Assembly (NCBI RefSeq): GCF_001435975.1
Contig: NZ_AYYR01000054.1
Coordinates: 27,585-91,584 of the forward strand
Reading direction: 5' to 3'
DNA: 64,000 bases
Origin: Secundilactobacillus collinoides DSM 20515 = JCM 1123
Lineage (GTDB): Bacteria; Bacillota; Bacilli; Lactobacillales; Lactobacillaceae
Part shown: positions 1 through 8,359 of the stretch, piece after piece
Position numbering within the stretch: the first letter of the stretch is position 1
Layout: each line of letters opens with the position of its first letter
Program-made: the position numbers and the translations under genes
The notes under the pieces: generated by a model
What the model was told of the DNA's origin: nothing
Database searches by the model: none
What the model saw: only the letters and a program-made list of their open reading frames with translations

Positions 1-42
1 GGTGACGAGGCTTGGATCGATCACGGTTTTAAAGTAGGTTAA
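1..42 (+). CDS. 3' end of an upstream coding region (partial)
   Basis: Frame 1 is open from the window edge and stops at TAA at 40-42. It encodes 13 residues ending ...WIDHGFKVG. The composition looks coding, but too little is present to assign a family. It could be chance, because the fragment is very short. Confidence 0.35.
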   Translation, partial: GDEAWIDHGFKVG

Positions 43-70
43 TTTTTCCAAAAGGCGGCCTCCTTATCAG

Positions 71-118
71 TTGACTTTACCGATTAAACGCGATATTGTT
101 TCCATAAGAAACAATATC
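71..118 (+). promoter_or_regulatory. Promoter with operator-like dyad for the lactate/glycolate dehydrogenase
   Basis: TTGACT at 71-76 and TATTGT at 94-99 are 17 bp apart, a good sigma-A promoter. A perfect 11-bp inverted repeat, GATATTGTTTC (92-102) and GAAACAATATC (108-118) with a CATAA centre, covers the -10 and the predicted start. A protein bound there would block the promoter, so this is probably the operator of a substrate- or carbon-responsive repressor. The regulator is not identifiable here. Confidence 0.6.
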
Positions 119-249
119 ACAATTACCTTAACTTTGCACAAATTATGTTGTGCCATCAATCGTGATGTTGCTCATTAAACGTTGTTGCCGCCGTTTGCAC
201 TACATGGCAGAGAGGCGCGATTGCGTTTAACACAAGGAGGAATTTTGAA

Positions 250-1644
250 ATGACGGTATTCAAAGCATTTTCAGATGATCAAATTCTTGCTTTCCTGAAG
301 GATCAAGTCAAGGCCGGCACCGTTTATACCGATGATGCCACCCTTCAAAAGCAGTCATTCAGCTCACGACTGACCGATGACGACAGTGGGCTGGCACTGG
401 CCTACATTGAAGCGGCTAACTCGGATGATGTAAAGGGCGTCTTAAAGGCTGCCCGCAAGTATCACATCTCAGTCATCCCGCAAGACCAATTCACTACAAC
501 GGTCATTGGTGCCGATGGGGTAGCCGGGAGTTTTATTCTCTCTACGAAAAAAATGAATCAAATTGTTGAAATCAGTAAGGCTGATTCATTAGCCGTTGTG
601 CAGCCCGGGGTCATTAATGGCGACCTGGATAAGGCAGCTCGCAAGGAAGGCATGTTCTACGCACCGGATCCTGGTTCAAAGCCAATCTCTGGTATCGGTG
701 GTAACGCCGCAACCAACGCCGGTGGGATGAGCACTGTGAAATATGGGGCGACTAAGGACAACATCCTCGGGATGAAGGTCGTTTTGGCTGACGGACGCGA
801 AATTAAGCTGGGCGGTCGGACTTTAAAGCAGGCCTTTGGCTATAATTTAACGCAGCTCTTCGTTGGTTCTGAAGGAACACTTGGGATTATCACCGAAATC
901 ACTGTGAAATTGCTGCCGATCCCACTTGGCACACCAACGATGGGCATTGCCTTCTTTGATGACATGACCAAACTTGCTAAAGGCGTTGCAGCTATTCGTA
1001 TTTCAGGTGTTTACCCAACGATGTTGGAAGCACTCGACAGTGCCACTATTTCAGCATTGGACACTTACGAAGGTACAAACTACGGTGTTAACAGCGGTGC
1101 CATGCTGATTTTTAAGATCGACAGCAGCACGCCTGAAACGGTCAAAGTGTTAAATGATCTGCTGGACAAGTATGAGGCAAAGAATGTCCAGGTTACGACA
1201 GACGCGACTGAACAAGCCAGTCTTGAAAAACTACGACGGGATATGTTGCCAGCAATTTTTGCTGGTCAGAACCATATCATGGAAGATATGGCAATGCCTT
1301 TGTCTAAACTCGCCCCAATGATGGACTACATCAGTGAAGTTGGCGAAAAACTTAATCTGAAGATTTACGTTGCCGGGCATGCCGGTGACGGTAATGTCCA
1401 CCCGACAATTGTTTGGCCGAAGGAAGAAACTGAAACGCCTGAAGCTGTCGTTGAAGCGCTGCAACTCATGTTCCACAAGACGCTTGAACTGGGTGGCACG
1501 ATTTCCGGTGAACACGCGGTCGGCATGCTAAAGAACCAGTGGAATAATGAAGAACTCGGCGAAGACGTTGATCAGATCCAACACCAGATCAAAGCGTTGT
1601 TTGATCCGATGGGAATTTTGAATCCGAAACGGAAGATTAATTAA
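250..1644 (+). CDS. FAD-binding oxidase, D-lactate/glycolate dehydrogenase (GlcD-like)
   Basis: This 464-aa flavoenzyme belongs to the FAD-binding PCMH / FAD-linked oxidase C-terminal family, which oxidises 2-hydroxyacids such as D-lactate or glycolate to 2-oxoacids. The N-terminal half has the FAD-binding pattern (PDPGSKPISGIGGNAATNAGG around residues 138-158, then GSEGTLGIITE). The C-terminal part has the family signatures AGHAGDGNVHP and SGEHAVG. Length is normal. The ATG follows AAGGAGG at 234-240. It is monocistronic, ends just before a long-hairpin repeat, and probably reoxidises lactate in the cytoplasm. The exact substrate cannot be told from sequence. Confidence 0.9.
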   Translation: MTVFKAFSDDQILAFLKDQVKAGTVYTDDATLQKQSFSSRLTDDDSGLALAYIEAANSDDVKGVLKAARKYHISVIPQDQFTTTVIGADGVAGSFILSTKKMNQIVEISKADSLAVVQPGVINGDLDKAARKEGMFYAPDPGSKPISGIGGNAATNAGGMSTVKYGATKDNILGMKVVLADGREIKLGGRTLKQAFGYNLTQLFVGSEGTLGIITEITVKLLPIPLGTPTMGIAFFDDMTKLAKGVAAIRISGVYPTMLEALDSATISALDTYEGTNYGVNSGAMLIFKIDSSTPETVKVLNDLLDKYEAKNVQVTTDATEQASLEKLRRDMLPAIFAGQNHIMEDMAMPLSKLAPMMDYISEVGEKLNLKIYVAGHAGDGNVHPTIVWPKEETETPEAVVEALQLMFHKTLELGGTISGEHAVGMLKNQWNNEELGEDVDQIQHQIKALFDPMGILNPKRKIN

Positions 1645-1770
1645 AGAGAGTGCGGAAAAAGGCGCTTAAGGAGTGGAGCCTAGTGGACTTTGACCGCAAA
1701 AGCCCGATTCTGGCTTTTGCGGTCGAAGTCCACTAGGTGCAACTCCTTGCCTTTGGGAGCACGTTTAGAC
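1645..1770 (+). repeat. Long-hairpin intergenic element, copy 1 (core class A)
   Basis: The element begins directly after the stop codon with AGAGAGTGCGG. Its core arms are 1679-1704 and 1712-1737, 26 nt each, complementary except for one G-U wobble and separated by a 7-nt loop. The right flank reads GCAACTCCTTGCC...GTTTAGAC. The left flank closely matches, in inverse orientation, the element at 37.1 kb. There is no U-tract after the hairpin, so it is not a standard terminator. Confidence 0.85.
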
Positions 1771-1828
1771 GCCAAGTTGGCAGAGCGACTGTGCCGACAT
1801 CAACACCGCAACAACTTAATCATTGAAT

Positions 1829-1871
1829 AAAAAAGGCGTCTCAGCAAATTAAATACTGAGGCGTCTTTTAC
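1829..1871. terminator. Bidirectional terminator between convergent genes
   Basis: AAGGCGTCTCAG (1833-1844) pairs with CTGAGGCGTCTT (1856-1867) through two wobble pairs. T4 follows on the plus strand and T6 on the minus strand. It serves the dehydrogenase (+) and the MFS gene (-). Confidence 0.8.
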
Positions 1872-1894
1872 ATATCGTATATTAAGGGGAAGGG

Positions 1895-3142
1895 TTAAGC
1901 CTTAGCTTCCTCCGAAGCACCGTGAATCCACTTATTGATCAGTTTTCGCTGACTAAGAACCACCGGAATAAGCAGCACAATTGCCAAAAGTCCACAGGAT
2001 GGGAAGCCCCAGATACCGCCCGCGATGTCCATGACTCCGCCGACGAAGATACTGCCGATGGGGGTCGTGCCTTGATTCAGCAGGACGTAAACGCTCATGA
2101 CGCGGCCCCGCAGATTGTCGGGAATGCTGTACTGGAACGAGGCGTTGGACTGGTTCAGGAAAATCATGTTGCAGAAGCCGACGCACACCATGACCAGCAT
2201 GGCTAACCAGTAAGTATGGACAAACAGCATGAGGGCTTGCAGTGTGACCGTGCCGGCCGTCACGAACAAGTAGATGTTTCGCTGCAACCCAAAGCGTGAG
2301 AGATAACTCATCAAAAAGGCAGCTATCAGCGAACCGACCCCACTAGCGGAGAGCAGGTTTGCGTAGACCTGGGCGCCGGAATGAAGGACTGTTTTGGCAA
2401 AAATCGGAATGATCACGTTGTTATTGAAATTTAGTGTGGATACGACCAGCATTAATTCGGCGCTTAAACGAATGTTGGGCTGGTGCCAAACATAGCTGAG
2501 TCCGTATTTAACATCTGACCACAATCGCTGACGAGAGTGGGATGCCAGTGTGTTTGTCTGGTGAATCAAAAAGAGACCAAGTAACACAGCTAAATAACTG
2601 ATGGTGTTTACGAGAAAACAAAAAGCGACGCTGTACCGGGCCATGAGCAAGCCGGCTACTGAAGGCCCAACAATTTTGGCCATATTAAATAGGGTGGAGT
2701 TTAATGAAATGCCGTTCATTAAATCCTTTTGACCAACCAGTTCAACAACGTAAGACTGCCGGGTCGGTGTATCAAAGCTTTGAAGAACCCCGTACACAAC
2801 GGCAATGATCAATATTTCCCAGTATTGAATAAGCTTTGTGTAAGTCAGGATGGTAATGAGTAGTCCAAGTAATAGAAAACCGAACTGAGTTAAGAGTAGA
2901 ATTTGTTTCTTTGGGAAGCGGTCGATGACAGTGCCGGCAACTAGGGTTAGGATGAGAATCGGCGCAAATTGGCAGGCGGTTAAAACGCCGACCAAAAAAG
3001 CTGAGCCGGTTAACTGGTAGACCAGCCACGTCTGAGCGGTTCGCTGAATCCAAGTGCCCATGACGGAAATACATTGACCAAACCAGAAGTAGCGGAAATT
3101 TCGGTTCTGAAGTGAAGAAAAGGTACTGCGTAGGACGTTCAT
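1895..3142 (-). CDS. MFS transporter (EntS/MefA-type exporter)
   Basis: A polytopic membrane protein of about 415 aa with twelve predicted hydrophobic segments. The N-terminal FRYFWFGQCISVMGTWIQ region and the overall layout match the MFS_3 (enterobactin exporter EntS / macrolide efflux MefA) group, so proton-driven export of a small molecule is likely. The open frame extends 20 codons upstream to 3202, but a promoter-like pair (TTGACT 3232-3227, TATCGT 3210-3205) would start transcription near that point, and the family N-terminus begins at the Met at 3142. Substrate unknown. It is monocistronic and faces the terminator shared with the dehydrogenase. Confidence 0.85.
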   Translation of the reverse strand: MNVLRSTFSSLQNRNFRYFWFGQCISVMGTWIQRTAQTWLVYQLTGSAFLVGVLTACQFAPILILTLVAGTVIDRFPKKQILLLTQFGFLLLGLLITILTYTKLIQYWEILIIAVVYGVLQSFDTPTRQSYVVELVGQKDLMNGISLNSTLFNMAKIVGPSVAGLLMARYSVAFCFLVNTISYLAVLLGLFLIHQTNTLASHSRQRLWSDVKYGLSYVWHQPNIRLSAELMLVVSTLNFNNNVIIPIFAKTVLHSGAQVYANLLSASGVGSLIAAFLMSYLSRFGLQRNIYLFVTAGTVTLQALMLFVHTYWLAMLVMVCVGFCNMIFLNQSNASFQYSIPDNLRGRVMSVYVLLNQGTTPIGSIFVGGVMDIAGGIWGFPSCGLLAIVLLIPVVLSQRKLINKWIHGASEEAKA

Positions 3143-3204
3143 GTGTGCGCCAGCTTTCAATCGGGTATCATGTTTGCGTATCGCGCGTAAACACATTACC
3201 AATT

Positions 3205-3232
3205 ACGATAGTCTTTATTACCAGAAAGTCAA
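3205..3232 (-). promoter_or_regulatory. Candidate promoter of the MFS gene
   Basis: On the minus strand, TTGACT (3232-3227) is followed after 16 bp by TATCGT (3210-3205). The -35 is good and the -10 is weak. The position excludes translation from the upstream-most ATG at 3202. Confidence 0.4.
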
Positions 3233-3332
3233 TAAAATGTAATCGTTATTATAATTAAAATCTAAATTTAATACAATTGACACATTTGCCTATATTTGCC
3301 CCTTTTAGCACGGCTTGATAGAATGAAGCTAA

Positions 3333-3932
3333 TTGATGGAGGTGATTGTCATCACAAAGGCAGAAGCTATATTTAAAGCCATTCAAGCTGACCCACAAAA
3401 CGCGGTTTACACACAGACTGGTATCAAGCCGTTATATCAGGTTATGCCAGAGGCTGAAATTTTGATTACCAGTCAGGCACCCAGCCGTCGGGCACAGGAA
3501 TCAATGCTGTTTTGGGACGACCCCAGCGGTGATCGATTACGCGAGTGGATGGGTTTGAGCCGTGATCAGTTTTACAATTCGGGGAAGATTGCGATCCTGC
3601 CCCTTGATTTTTATTTCCCGGGAAAAGGTGACCGTGGTGATCTGCCGCCGCGACAAGGATTTGCTGAAAAGTGGCACGCCCCCTTGCTCGCACTCATGCC
3701 TAACGTTAAGTTGAATCTGCTGATTGGGCAATACGCTCAAAAATTTTACCTGCAAGCCCGCCGGCAGAAAAATCTGTCGGAAACGGTCAAACACTATGCC
3801 GACTACATGCCGGATTATTTTCCAATCGTGCACCCGTCACCTTTAAATTATGGTTGGTTGAAAGGGCATCCGTGGTTTGAGGCGGAAGTGGTTCCTGCAC
3901 TCAAGAATGAAGTTGCTGCAATTATTCATTGA
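3333..3932 (+). CDS. Uracil-DNA glycosylase family protein
   Basis: About 195-199 aa. Two motifs of the UDG superfamily are visible: an active-site-like SQAPSRRA near residue 48 and HPSPLN near residue 167. Proteins like this excise uracil or damaged bases from DNA, although activity of this subgroup is not well established. The start is odd. TTG at 3333 and ATG at 3336 lie on top of the only ribosome site (GGAGGTGA, 3338-3345), while the codons at proper spacing are ATT, GTC and ATC, so a non-canonical start is possible. Monocistronic. Confidence 0.75.
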   Translation: MMEVIVITKAEAIFKAIQADPQNAVYTQTGIKPLYQVMPEAEILITSQAPSRRAQESMLFWDDPSGDRLREWMGLSRDQFYNSGKIAILPLDFYFPGKGDRGDLPPRQGFAEKWHAPLLALMPNVKLNLLIGQYAQKFYLQARRQKNLSETVKHYADYMPDYFPIVHPSPLNYGWLKGHPWFEAEVVPALKNEVAAIIH

Positions 3933-4364
3933 ATTTAGTTGTAAAAGACGCAGTAGAATTAAAAAAGGGCGGTTAATTTGATCACTTTTTAATACCATTT
4001 TCAGAGTCTCAGAATGATAGTCCCGACCGAACCAGACACCGTTTTAGACGCACAACACCGGTATTTGCTGACATATATTGAATGTAATCGGTTACGCCTT
4101 ACACGAAGTTTAGGTATCCAGAAAAATAAACATGAAAAAAGGTGAGAAAAATGCTTGTGTTTAATTTTAAAGGGTGTATATTTAGTTATGGAATTTGAGC
4201 ATGCGCTCAGTCAGTTTGAAAATATAATAGGTTTTGCTTTGAATGTTTGGACCAGTGAAATAGGTTGTTGATATGATTTTAAACAGGTGTGCTTAATGTT
4301 AGATCAATACTTACTTTGCTGCTGGCCAACCGAATTTCTAAGCCCATAGAAAAGAGGTTCTATA
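3933..4364. other. 432-bp intergenic region before mntH
   Basis: No gene-like frame is visible. It contains one LacI/CcpA-type dyad (4083-4096) and A/T-rich sequence likely to carry the mntH promoter. I could not recognise a convincing MntR box or manganese riboswitch. Confidence 0.5.
4083..4096. promoter_or_regulatory. cre-like dyad (CcpA/LacI-type site)
   Basis: TGTAATCGGTTACG fits the catabolite-responsive element pattern with a central CG. It lies about 270 bp upstream of mntH, so a role in mntH control is uncertain. Confidence 0.4.
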
Positions 4365-5738
4365 ATGATGAAAGACGATACTGCAAAGCACAACACGTTT
4401 GTGCAAGGCGTTTCTGGCGAAGGGAAGAGCTTGGACGAAGTTAATGGCAGTGTTAAGGTGCCAAAGAACGCGGGGTTCTGGAAGACTCTGATGGCCTATA
4501 CAGGCCCAGGAATCTTAATTGCCGTGGGGTACATGGATCCAGGTAACTGGATCACGTCAATTGCTGGTGGTGCTCAGTTCAAGTACCGGCTCCTCTCAGT
4601 GATCTTGATTTCAAGTTTGATTGCGATGTTACTGCAAGCCATGTCTGCTAAGCTGGGAATTGTTACCGGAAAAGATCTGGCCCAACTCACACGGGAACGG
4701 ACATCCAAGGGAATGGGAATCGTTCTCTGGGTGATTGCTGAATTAGCTATTATGGCAACGGATGTTGCCGAAATTATTGGTTCTGGGATCGCATTGGAAC
4801 TGCTGTTTAAGATTCCGTTGATTATCGGGATCCTAATTACCGCCTGCGATGTATTGTTACTGTTAGTTTTAATGAAGTTAGGCTTCCGAAAAATCGAAGC
4901 TATCGTAGCAACCTTGGTTGCTGTCATTCTGTTAGTCTTTGCTTATGAAGTTGCTTTGTCCAACCCAAGTATGAGCGGGATTCTTAAGGGATATGTGCCA
5001 AGTGGTTCAATCATGACCAACCACTCCATGTTATATCTCTCATTAGGGATTGTCGGTGCCACCGTCATGCCTCATGATTTGTACCTTGGCTCATCAATTT
5101 CACAAACCCGTCAATTAGACCGTTCAGACCGTAATGACATCAAGAAAGCAATTAAGTTTTCAACAATCGATTCGAATATGCAATTATTCATTGCCTTCAT
5201 CGTCAACAGTTTGTTACTGATTTTAGGGGCTGCCTTGTTCTTCGGAACGAACAGCTCGCTCGGTCGGTTCGTTGATTTGTTCAATGCGTTGAGCAACAGT
5301 CAAGTGGTTGGCGCCATTGCCAGTCCAATGCTCAGTATGTTGTTTGCCGTCGCCCTGTTATCATCAGGTCAAAGTTCTACGATTACTGGTACCCTTTCCG
5401 GTCAAATTATCATGGAAGGGTTCATTCGATTACGGGTACCGCTCTGGGTTCAACGGCTTGTGACTCGGCTGCTTTCCGTTACACCAGTGCTGATTTTCGC
5501 CATTATCTACAAGGGAAATGAAGCCAAGATTGAAAGCCTGCTGACAGCATCACAAGTGTTCTTGAGTATTGCGTTGCCGTTTGCCATTATTCCATTGGTG
5601 ATCTTCACCAGCGATAAGAAAATCATGGGTGAATTTGCTAACCACGCCTGGGTCAAGTACGCAGCTTGGTTCGCAACCATCGTCCTGATTGGCTTAAACG
5701 TGTACCTGCTTGGGGAAACCATTACGGGACTCATGTAA
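4365..5738 (+). CDS. mntH: Manganese/iron transporter, NRAMP family MntH
   Basis: This 457-aa membrane protein is a proton-coupled divalent metal importer, mainly for Mn2+, which lactobacilli accumulate against oxidative stress. The metal-site motif DPGNW is present in the first membrane segment (about residue 58), and the partner motif [13 protein letters not shown] in segment six (about residue 236). About eleven membrane segments can be counted. The ATG follows AAAGAGG at 4351-4357. Length is normal for bacterial NRAMP proteins. It is monocistronic, with a weak hairpin after the stop. Confidence 0.95.
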   Translation: MMKDDTAKHNTFVQGVSGEGKSLDEVNGSVKVPKNAGFWKTLMAYTGPGILIAVGYMDPGNWITSIAGGAQFKYRLLSVILISSLIAMLLQAMSAKLGIVTGKDLAQLTRERTSKGMGIVLWVIAELAIMATDVAEIIGSGIALELLFKIPLIIGILITACDVLLLLVLMKLGFRKIEAIVATLVAVILLVFAYEVALSNPSMSGILKGYVPSGSIMTNHSMLYLSLGIVGATVMPHDLYLGSSISQTRQLDRSDRNDIKKAIKFSTIDSNMQLFIAFIVNSLLLILGAALFFGTNSSLGRFVDLFNALSNSQVVGAIASPMLSMLFAVALLSSGQSSTITGTLSGQIIMEGFIRLRVPLWVQRLVTRLLSVTPVLIFAIIYKGNEAKIESLLTASQVFLSIALPFAIIPLVIFTSDKKIMGEFANHAWVKYAAWFATIVLIGLNVYLLGETITGLM

Positions 5739-5745
5739 AATTAAC

Positions 5746-5786
5746 GAGAAGTCAGAGCTGACATCCTTCACTCTGGCTTTTCTTGT
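5746..5786 (+). terminator. Probable terminator of mntH
   Basis: AGAAGTCAGAG pairs imperfectly with CTCTGGCTTTTCT over a long loop, with a T-rich 3' side. Moderate strength. Confidence 0.5.
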
Positions 5787-5839
5787 AACACCTGACTAGC
5801 CTAACACAGCGACAATCATGGAAGGACAGAGGCTAAGAT

Positions 5840-6460
5840 ATGATAAAGACTGATTCAAAGGGTGACGCCCAGAAAGAAAAAATCGTCCGAATTGCGCGAG
5901 AGATGTTTGCAACGAACGGCTTTGAAGCAACGACAACCCGGAAAATCAACCAGGAAGCCGGTATTGCGGAAGGGTTGATGTACTACTATTTTCCGCATGG
6001 CAAACGGCAAATTTTAGATACAATCGTTTACGAAGGAGTCATGGCTCGGCTAAGCAAGGCAAAATTTGTGTTTCAAAACATCAACTCAGCTGCGGATCTG
6101 GAGACAGCTCTGATGGCGAGTTTTGAAAACATTTGGGCAAGTTTTGATGATGAACAACTCTACCAGTCGTTTATGATTACGGTCCGCGAGCGGCCGCTGC
6201 TTTCCGACAAACAGGCTAACTGGTTGTTAGACACACTCGATAATTTACGAAAACAACTAGGCGACGGTTTGGCCAACATGACCGGAACGTTTAAAATACC
6301 AGCCGAAAGCACCCAAACATTGGCGCAAGTGTTATTGGCTATTTATCAAAAAGTCATCTATGATCAATTATTGATTAAAAATGATCGGCAGTTGGACGAC
6401 AAAATGGCACAGACCATGCGACCGCAAATTGCGCTGCTATTAGCAAGCGTCAGCGATTAA
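5840..6460 (+). CDS. TetR/AcrR family regulator
   Basis: 206 aa. The N-terminal helix-turn-helix (about residues 12-58) has the TetR pattern: AREMFATNGFEATTTRKINQEAGI then LMYYYFPHGKRQI. The remainder is a helical ligand-binding and dimer domain with no recognisable ligand signature. It stands alone between mntH and another TetR gene with no adjacent transporter on the same strand, so its target is not evident. AGAGG precedes the ATG by 7 nt. Confidence 0.85.
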   Translation: MIKTDSKGDAQKEKIVRIAREMFATNGFEATTTRKINQEAGIAEGLMYYYFPHGKRQILDTIVYEGVMARLSKAKFVFQNINSAADLETALMASFENIWASFDDEQLYQSFMITVRERPLLSDKQANWLLDTLDNLRKQLGDGLANMTGTFKIPAESTQTLAQVLLAIYQKVIYDQLLIKNDRQLDDKMAQTMRPQIALLLASVSD

Positions 6461-6808
6461 TGATTAGAAGGATATGAACCCTGTTGCCAGATTTCGATTT
6501 GAAACTGAGCGATGGGGTTTTTACGTGGACTTGTCAGATGTTGCATGCAGATGGGGGATTGGCGTGTGGTTTTTTCGGACGGGTAATCACCTTAATGGGT
6601 GGCGGTTAGCATTCTGTTGACCTTTGGGGGCATGTCCAGGCTCCGACAGCTGTTAGATGATTCTTAATGTACCACGCTAATGTCCCACGTTGAATCCGCG
6701 AAAGTTCATGGCACGAATGGTGTTCAGCACCGCTTTAATCACGAATTGACACATGTTGTATCTTCTTTCCCACGTTCACTGGTCGTGGTATAGTTGAGTT
6801 AGATAGAC
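6461..6808. other. Intergenic region without a recognisable gene
   Basis: About 350 bp between two TetR genes. No ORF with a ribosome site, no strong hairpin with a U-tract and no repeat family member is visible. Confidence 0.5.
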
Positions 6809-6845
6809 CTATCAATTGATAGATATTGGACACAAACTGTATAAT
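6809..6845 (+). promoter_or_regulatory. Promoter with palindromic operator for the second TetR gene
   Basis: A perfect 14-bp palindrome CTATCAATTGATAG (6809-6822) overlaps the -35 TTGATA (6816-6821). TATAAT lies at 6840-6845, 18 bp away. This is the expected layout for negative autoregulation by the TetR protein encoded at 6910. The promoter also rules out the in-frame ATG at 6826 as start. Confidence 0.65.
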
Positions 6846-6909
6846 TGTGGCACTTCTAGCTCTGAGGACGTGTTACAGTAAGAATACCAACAAAGGGGGC
6901 GGGACGAAG

Positions 6910-7506
6910 ATGTTAAAGAAAAATCACACGCGACGTGAGCTGCAAAAAGCGATGCTCGCGTTACTGACTTCGAAGCCGTTTGCGAACATTACCGTAAACG
7001 ACTTGGTTAAGCAGAGTCACCTTAACCGCAGCACCTTTTACCGCTACTATGATGATAAATATGATTTGATCCGCAATGTTGAGGATGATTTCATCGAAAA
7101 ATTCATGGTATTCCGTAAACAATTCGGGATCTTAAATTTGGAAAATGATGCTTTGGAAGCTAAATTTGAATTTTGCCGGGCCCACGCGGTGACTATTCGC
7201 ACATTACTGAGTGTGAATGGTGACCCACGTTTTGAGCGCCGGTTGCGACAGGAAATTGATCGTGCCGTTGAAACAAAATTCAACTTAAAAACAAAAAACG
7301 CGATGGACTCGATGTCGGCAAATTTTGCTAAATCATCCCTTAGTGGTGCGGTGATGTACACCATTGGATTTATTGCCACCAATCCTGATCCAAAACTCGT
7401 GGTGCCGCTGGAACAGAATATGAAACGCTTGATTTTAAACGGTCCGTGGCAGATTCTCAAAGAAGTTTCAGATAATGATGGGCAACAGGGGTCACAGACA
7501 AAATAA
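6910..7506 (+). CDS. TetR/AcrR family regulator (DhaS-like)
   Basis: 198 aa from the ATG preceded by AAAGGGGGCGGG. The N-terminal DNA-binding domain shows the TetR pattern TRRELQKAMLALLTSKPF...ITVNDLVKQSHLNRSTFYRYYDDKYDL (about residues 6-52). The C-terminal part resembles TetR_C regulators of the DhaS type. An autoregulatory palindrome sits on its promoter. No obvious target gene is adjacent; the downstream 850 bp holds only an orphan transcript unit, which might be its target (inference). Confidence 0.85.
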   Translation: MLKKNHTRRELQKAMLALLTSKPFANITVNDLVKQSHLNRSTFYRYYDDKYDLIRNVEDDFIEKFMVFRKQFGILNLENDALEAKFEFCRAHAVTIRTLLSVNGDPRFERRLRQEIDRAVETKFNLKTKNAMDSMSANFAKSSLSGAVMYTIGFIATNPDPKLVVPLEQNMKRLILNGPWQILKEVSDNDGQQGSQTK

Positions 7507-7615
7507 ATTAGAATGTTTTTTAACAAGTGTTTTATCCCGCCAAAACCCGCGTTATGTGTAGATTTGTTTGACTTTTCGTGTGTTCAAAATGAAACATTTC
7601 TAATTGAATTGTTGG

Positions 7616-7644
7616 TTGAAGATACCCCAACTTCTCGATATGAT
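7616..7644 (+). promoter_or_regulatory. Promoter in a gene-less region
   Basis: TTGAAG (7616-7621) and TATGAT (7639-7644) are separated by 17 bp. Transcription would begin near 7651 and meet the terminator at 7902-7942. No annotated gene lies between them. Confidence 0.45.
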
Positions 7645-7650
7645 AGACAC

Positions 7651-7942
7651 ATAAAGTGATAGTGAATTGAATCTAAGCAACGACGAGTTGTCAGGATTCA
7701 GGTTTATCACATAGGAGTTGGCTTATATAAAGCACTACTTTGACCTTTGAAATGAGTCACATCATTGCAAGATGGATAATTGGAGTTATCCGGGGGATCT
7801 TGTGTGAATAACGGGGGGTCGTTATTCAACGAGGGTGTAATTTAAAAAGGTTTTCGAATAGAAGCTTAACATAAGCGCGTCTCAGACATGGGACCAACAA
7901 TAAAAAAGACACGATGGCTAGGTACCGGAGGGTCTTTTTTTG
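7651..7942 (+). ncRNA. Candidate orphan transcript (non-coding RNA or tiny peptide mRNA)
   Basis: A promoter-like pair upstream and an intrinsic terminator downstream define a unit of roughly 290 nt with no normal gene. Inside are a 19-codon frame (7752-7811, hydrophobic with several Ile and Trp, no clear ribosome site) and a perfect 9-bp hairpin (7805-7813 with 7820-7828) overlapping its stop. No known RNA family was recognised. Existence is inferred only. Confidence 0.3.
7902..7942 (+). terminator. Intrinsic terminator
   Basis: AAAAAAGAC (7902-7910) pairs with GTCTTTTTTT (7932-7941) around an internal loop, giving a U-rich 3' end. Confidence 0.6.
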
Positions 7943-7945
7943 TGG

Positions 7946-8128
7946 CCAGAGAGTGGAGCCCCCTGCCTTGCGGAACTCATTTCCGCGACATAACCAAAAA
8001 ACCACGTCGCAATCACCACACAGACGAATTTGAAAGAATAAGTCCGGGCCTGACTTTTTGACCCAGAGTGCCTTATGCAGGAGCCTCTGCCTTGCGGAAC
8101 TCGTGTCGGCTACATAACCTAGAAATCG
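7946..8128. repeat. Degenerate copies of the long-hairpin element (copy 2 fragments)
   Basis: At 7948 the usual end AGAGAGTGGAGC is fused directly to the opposite end (CCCCCTGCCTTGCGGAACTC), so the whole hairpin core is missing. At 8040-8125 a second fragment keeps only the loop, the right arm and the CCTTGCGGAACTCGTGTC end. These look like deletion derivatives. The long frames across them are not genes. Confidence 0.7.
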
Positions 8129-8359
8129 CATTGTCATCACCACACAACCGACTACCGAGATTCTTAAATGACTGCGATAATTCCCGCGATCTCGGCGAAC
8201 ATCCCAATCTCATTAGTGCATAAAAAAGCCATCAAATACCGAATTAGCAACTGCTAAAACTGTGTTTGACGGCTATTTTTTGCGTTTTTCGGAAAGTTCC
8301 GTACGCGTACTACGAGGTGCGTGGTTTTCTCAGTGTACAGCCTTGAATGCCTTACTGTG

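Noticed and set aside
1679..1737. Hairpin elements as ordinary intrinsic terminators
   Set aside because: The stems are far longer than usual, are flanked by conserved GC-rich ends and lack a U-tract; separate true terminators lie nearby at several sites.
7826..8143. 105-aa minus-strand open frame
   Set aside because: It runs across degenerate copies of the hairpin repeat and a terminator, has no ribosome site and no protein-like pattern.
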